From a bacterium (GTDB lineage: Bacteria > Patescibacteriota > Minisyncoccia > UBA6257 > 2-01-FULL-56-20), in NCBI GenBank assembly GCA_021780545.1, contig JAJXYP010000027.1, positions 1 through 6,538 of the forward strand: 6,538 nucleotides of DNA. Direction: 5' to 3'. The notes below the pieces were generated by a model. That model saw only the letters and a program-made list of their open reading frames with translations. It did not search any database and was not told the DNA's origin. Both the position numbers and the translations under genes were made by a program. Of this stretch, positions 4,810-6,538 are shown piece after piece. The first letter of the stretch is position 1. Every line of letters begins with the position of its first letter.

Positions 4810-5646
4810 ATGCTCAAACGCTTTCTTTTAGCTTCGGCCCTCATGGTTTCTGGCCTTGCGCTCGCGGCGGGCACCGCGCCCGCAGCCATGATCTCGGGCC
4901 ATCCGGTGAGTCCTCTGCGGACGCCGGACGGAAGGGTTGTGCGCGGGTCGCATGACCAGATGTATTCGTCCAACTGGTCAGGGTACGCATTGACGCAGTA
5001 CGCGACGGGCCAGCAATACACGTCGGCAGCGGGAACATGGACGGTGCCGACAGTCGCAAAGGCGAAACTGGCGGGATATTCCTCGTCGTGGGTCGGCATC
5101 GGCGGCGATTGCTTGAACGCGACCTGCTCGAGCGTGGACAACACGCTCATCCAGCTCGGCACCGAGCAGGACGCCAACCGCTTCGGCGCAACGTACTACG
5201 CCTGGTATGAAATGCTGCCCGCGGCGGAAACGAAGATAACGACGCTTGCCGTGCGCCCAGGTGATGTGATCAACGCCTCGCTTCAGGTGACCAGCGTAAG
5301 CGGCAGCAGCCAAACCTGGCTTTTAACACTTTTGGACAAGACGACCGGCAGGTCATGGAGTCATTCTTTCGCCTACGCCTCCTCCCTGGCCTCTGCGGAA
5401 TGGATCGAGGAAGCCCCGTATTCCGGAAGCATCCTGCCGCTTGCTGATTTTAGGACGGCAACGTTCGATCCCGGCACCGTAAACGGCGGACAAAACCCAG
5501 GCCTCGCGGAACCGGACGCAATCATCATGTACGATCCGCACGGACAAACTTCCAATGTATCATCGCCCGACATCGATACGGACGGCTTCAATGCCTGCTG
5601 GGGGAATCACAAAACATTGACGGCTTGCTCGACGCCGAACAGTTGA
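4810..5646 (+). CDS. Secreted glutamic endopeptidase, G1 (eqolisin) family
   Basis: An acid-type glutamic endopeptidase of peptidase family G1, built from beta-sheets with a Gln/Glu catalytic pair. 278 residues. Residues 1-25 are a signal peptide (MLKRFLLASALMVSGLALAA, then GTAPA) with an APA cleavage site, so the enzyme is exported. A short pro-region of about 25 residues precedes the fold, which opens with SSNWSGYAL (53-61), GTWTVP (75-80) and SSWVGIGGD (92-100). The catalytic Gln is Gln115 in LIQLGTEQD, and the catalytic Glu is Glu197 in SAEWIEEAP; YYAWYEMLP (129-137) and VRPGDVINA are family landmarks. Cys101/Cys106 may pair, as may Cys263/Cys273. The length matches a whole bacterial member and both catalytic residues are present, so it is probably active. 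No close Shine-Dalgarno is visible; the start is set by the signal peptide. It ends in TGA, 28 nt before a strong hairpin. Likely substrate: external protein. Confidence 0.93.
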   Translation: MLKRFLLASALMVSGLALAAGTAPAAMISGHPVSPLRTPDGRVVRGSHDQMYSSNWSGYALTQYATGQQYTSAAGTWTVPTVAKAKLAGYSSSWVGIGGDCLNATCSSVDNTLIQLGTEQDANRFGATYYAWYEMLPAAETKITTLAVRPGDVINASLQVTSVSGSSQTWLLTLLDKTTGRSWSHSFAYASSLASAEWIEEAPYSGSILPLADFRTATFDPGTVNGGQNPGLAEPDAIIMYDPHGQTSNVSSPDIDTDGFNACWGNHKTLTACSTPNS

Positions 5647-5673
5647 CCGTTGGCAAGTTCAGGACGGGAAATG

Positions 5674-5699
5674 CAAAACGCGGCTTGTGCCGCGTTTTG
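5674..5699. terminator. Strong hairpin terminator after the G1 peptidase
   Basis: CAAAACGCGGC (5674-5684) and GCCGCGTTTTG (5689-5699) form a perfect 11-bp stem with loop TTGT. The A-tract and T-tract lie within the stem, so it can act on both strands; it follows the TGA at 5646 by 27 nt. Its position supports TGA as a true stop in this genome. Confidence 0.75.
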
Positions 5700-5732
5700 T
5701 GATTGCATGAAGCGGCGCGAATAGTTAATCAC

Positions 5733-5754
5733 TTATCCACTTGTGTTATCCCTG
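5733..5754 (+). repeat. Tandem TTATCC motif, DnaA-box-like, before the 5810 gene
   Basis: TTATCCACT (5733-5741) matches the DnaA box TTATCCACA at 8 of 9 bases, and TTATCCCTG follows at 5746-5754, 13 nt later. A TTGTGT (5741-5746) with GACAAT (5764-5769) at 17-nt spacing is a weak promoter candidate for the next gene. The remainder of 5700-5809 shows nothing else I can name. Confidence 0.3.
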
Positions 5755-5809
5755 TTCCTCGGCGACAATGGAGGCAGTACGAAGTTCAATTCTCATACTG
5801 AGGTGATGC

Positions 5810-6538
5810 GTGGACAATTTTCCGATCTATGGAGATGAAGATCGCCAGCTTTACCTCTCGTATTGGTATGAGAGGCTGAGCAGGCACCTGCTGCACATGA
5901 AACCGATTCCGCCCGAGAAGTGGTTTGAAGAGAAAGGACGAAATCATTACGACATCGACGCAGATGCGCTGAATGCGTATATCGAAGTGAAGGCCGCGGC
6001 GAACACGGATCAGCTCAAGCTGTTCGACAGTCAGCTTGATGCCCAGCTCGCGGAGTTGGGATTCCCCGTGGATGATGGTTTCGTCTGGATTTTCGGATAT
6101 CGGAATCGAGGCAATACCGGCGATCGGGAGCGATTGCTCAAGCGTGTGGGCGGCAAATCGTGGGAAACCCTCTCGGTATTCCTCGCCGAGAACACAAACG
6201 TCGCATACTTTCTGGACATACGCCTGCTGGATCTGTTGCGGAAAAGGAATGGAACTTATTCCTATACTCGCGATAAGTTCAATACCCGCGCCGTAGTCAC
6301 TCTGAATCGCACCGGTCTGAAAGACCTTGCCGAAGATGCGAGGAGAGGACTTGGAGAGATTGGCATATCATCCGACGATCTCCCGCGGTGGTTACCGCCG
6401 AATGCCAAGCGGTTCCGCACGCGCACTATTGAGACGGAGTTCGATGGACGATCGGTCTCGTTCCAGCTTGTTCTTCTTACCCCCAACGGATTCAAAAATC
6501 GCTTCTTGCGCCAGCTGAACCGGACAGTGCAACGAAAC
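5810..6538 (+). CDS. Hypothetical soluble protein (3' end off window)
   Basis: Open for 243 codons to the window edge with no stop. The start is GTG at 5810, set by GAGGTGA at 5800-5806, an almost complete match to the anti-Shine-Dalgarno sequence at good spacing; the ATG at 5806 in another frame is closed within about ten codons. The protein is charged, without signal peptide or membrane segment. It begins DNFPIYGDEDRQLYLSYWYE, with helical stretches ALNAYIEVKAAANTDQLKLF and LLDLLRKRNG. A strand-rich middle follows (GFVWIFGYRNRG), then FNTRAVVTLNRTGLKDLAED and, near the edge, RTIETEFDGRSVSFQLVLLT. I recognise no family. Base composition and strong ribosome site support a real gene; it may be a large multi-domain protein continuing to the right. 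Tandem TTATCC motifs lie just upstream. Confidence 0.8.
   Translation, partial: MDNFPIYGDEDRQLYLSYWYERLSRHLLHMKPIPPEKWFEEKGRNHYDIDADALNAYIEVKAAANTDQLKLFDSQLDAQLAELGFPVDDGFVWIFGYRNRGNTGDRERLLKRVGGKSWETLSVFLAENTNVAYFLDIRLLDLLRKRNGTYSYTRDKFNTRAVVTLNRTGLKDLAEDARRGLGEIGISSDDLPRWLPPNAKRFRTRTIETEFDGRSVSFQLVLLTPNGFKNRFLRQLNRTVQRN

Noticed and set aside
4524..5177. 217-codon minus-strand ORF
   Set aside because: Antisense to the G1 peptidase signal peptide and catalytic region; no motif or start signal.
2881..6538. attR copy of the tRNA-Asn 3' end or a CRISPR array
   Set aside because: No direct repeat of the tRNA end and no regularly spaced repeats were found by eye in the window.

Overview
The window looks like part of a Patescibacteria (CPR) genome, most likely a Parcubacteria-type lineage of fairly high GC. 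That placement is an inference from three signs: a trypsin-like HtrA protease with no export signal, two small membrane-anchored extracytoplasmic proteins of a style I associate with Parcubacteria, and very short or absent 5' leaders on the first three genes. The standard genetic code fits the window: one gene (4810-5646) ends at TGA just before a strong terminator, and no reading frame accepted as intact contains an internal TGA. The single internal TGA lies in a gene that appears broken by it.

Region 1 (1-2809) is GC-rich. A partial htrA-like protease gene runs leftwards off the edge (1-1073, minus). It is divergent from an anchored unknown protein (1206-1958, plus), which is followed by a second anchored, cysteine-rich protein (2014-2484) interrupted by an in-frame TGA; its remaining homologous-looking part continues to 2688. 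All three genes have a -10-like box only 6-7 nt before the start codon and no Shine-Dalgarno sequence, so they are probably leaderless.

A tRNA-Asn(GTT) gene at 2810-2881 has its own promoter. Beyond it (2882-6538) the style changes: three of the four clearly intact genes have Shine-Dalgarno sequences and intergenic gaps are long. The order is an unknown soluble protein (2979-3518) with a terminator; a decayed transposase-like helix-turn-helix remnant on the minus strand (about 3569-3803); a multi-pass membrane protein (3905-4480) behind a near-consensus promoter; a non-coding stretch (about 4537-4765) that folds well and ends in a UUCG-capped hairpin plus T-run; a secreted glutamic (G1/eqolisin) endopeptidase (4810-5646) with a strong terminator; and an unrecognised soluble protein running off the right edge (5810-6538).

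No operon or pathway linking these genes is evident. Two of the products, HtrA and the G1 enzyme, are proteases of unrelated families. The segment after the tRNA resembles an accessory region next to a classic integration site, but no integrase or attachment repeat is visible. The points most worth following up are the candidate structured RNA, the in-frame TGA, the leaderless gene trio and the G1 peptidase.
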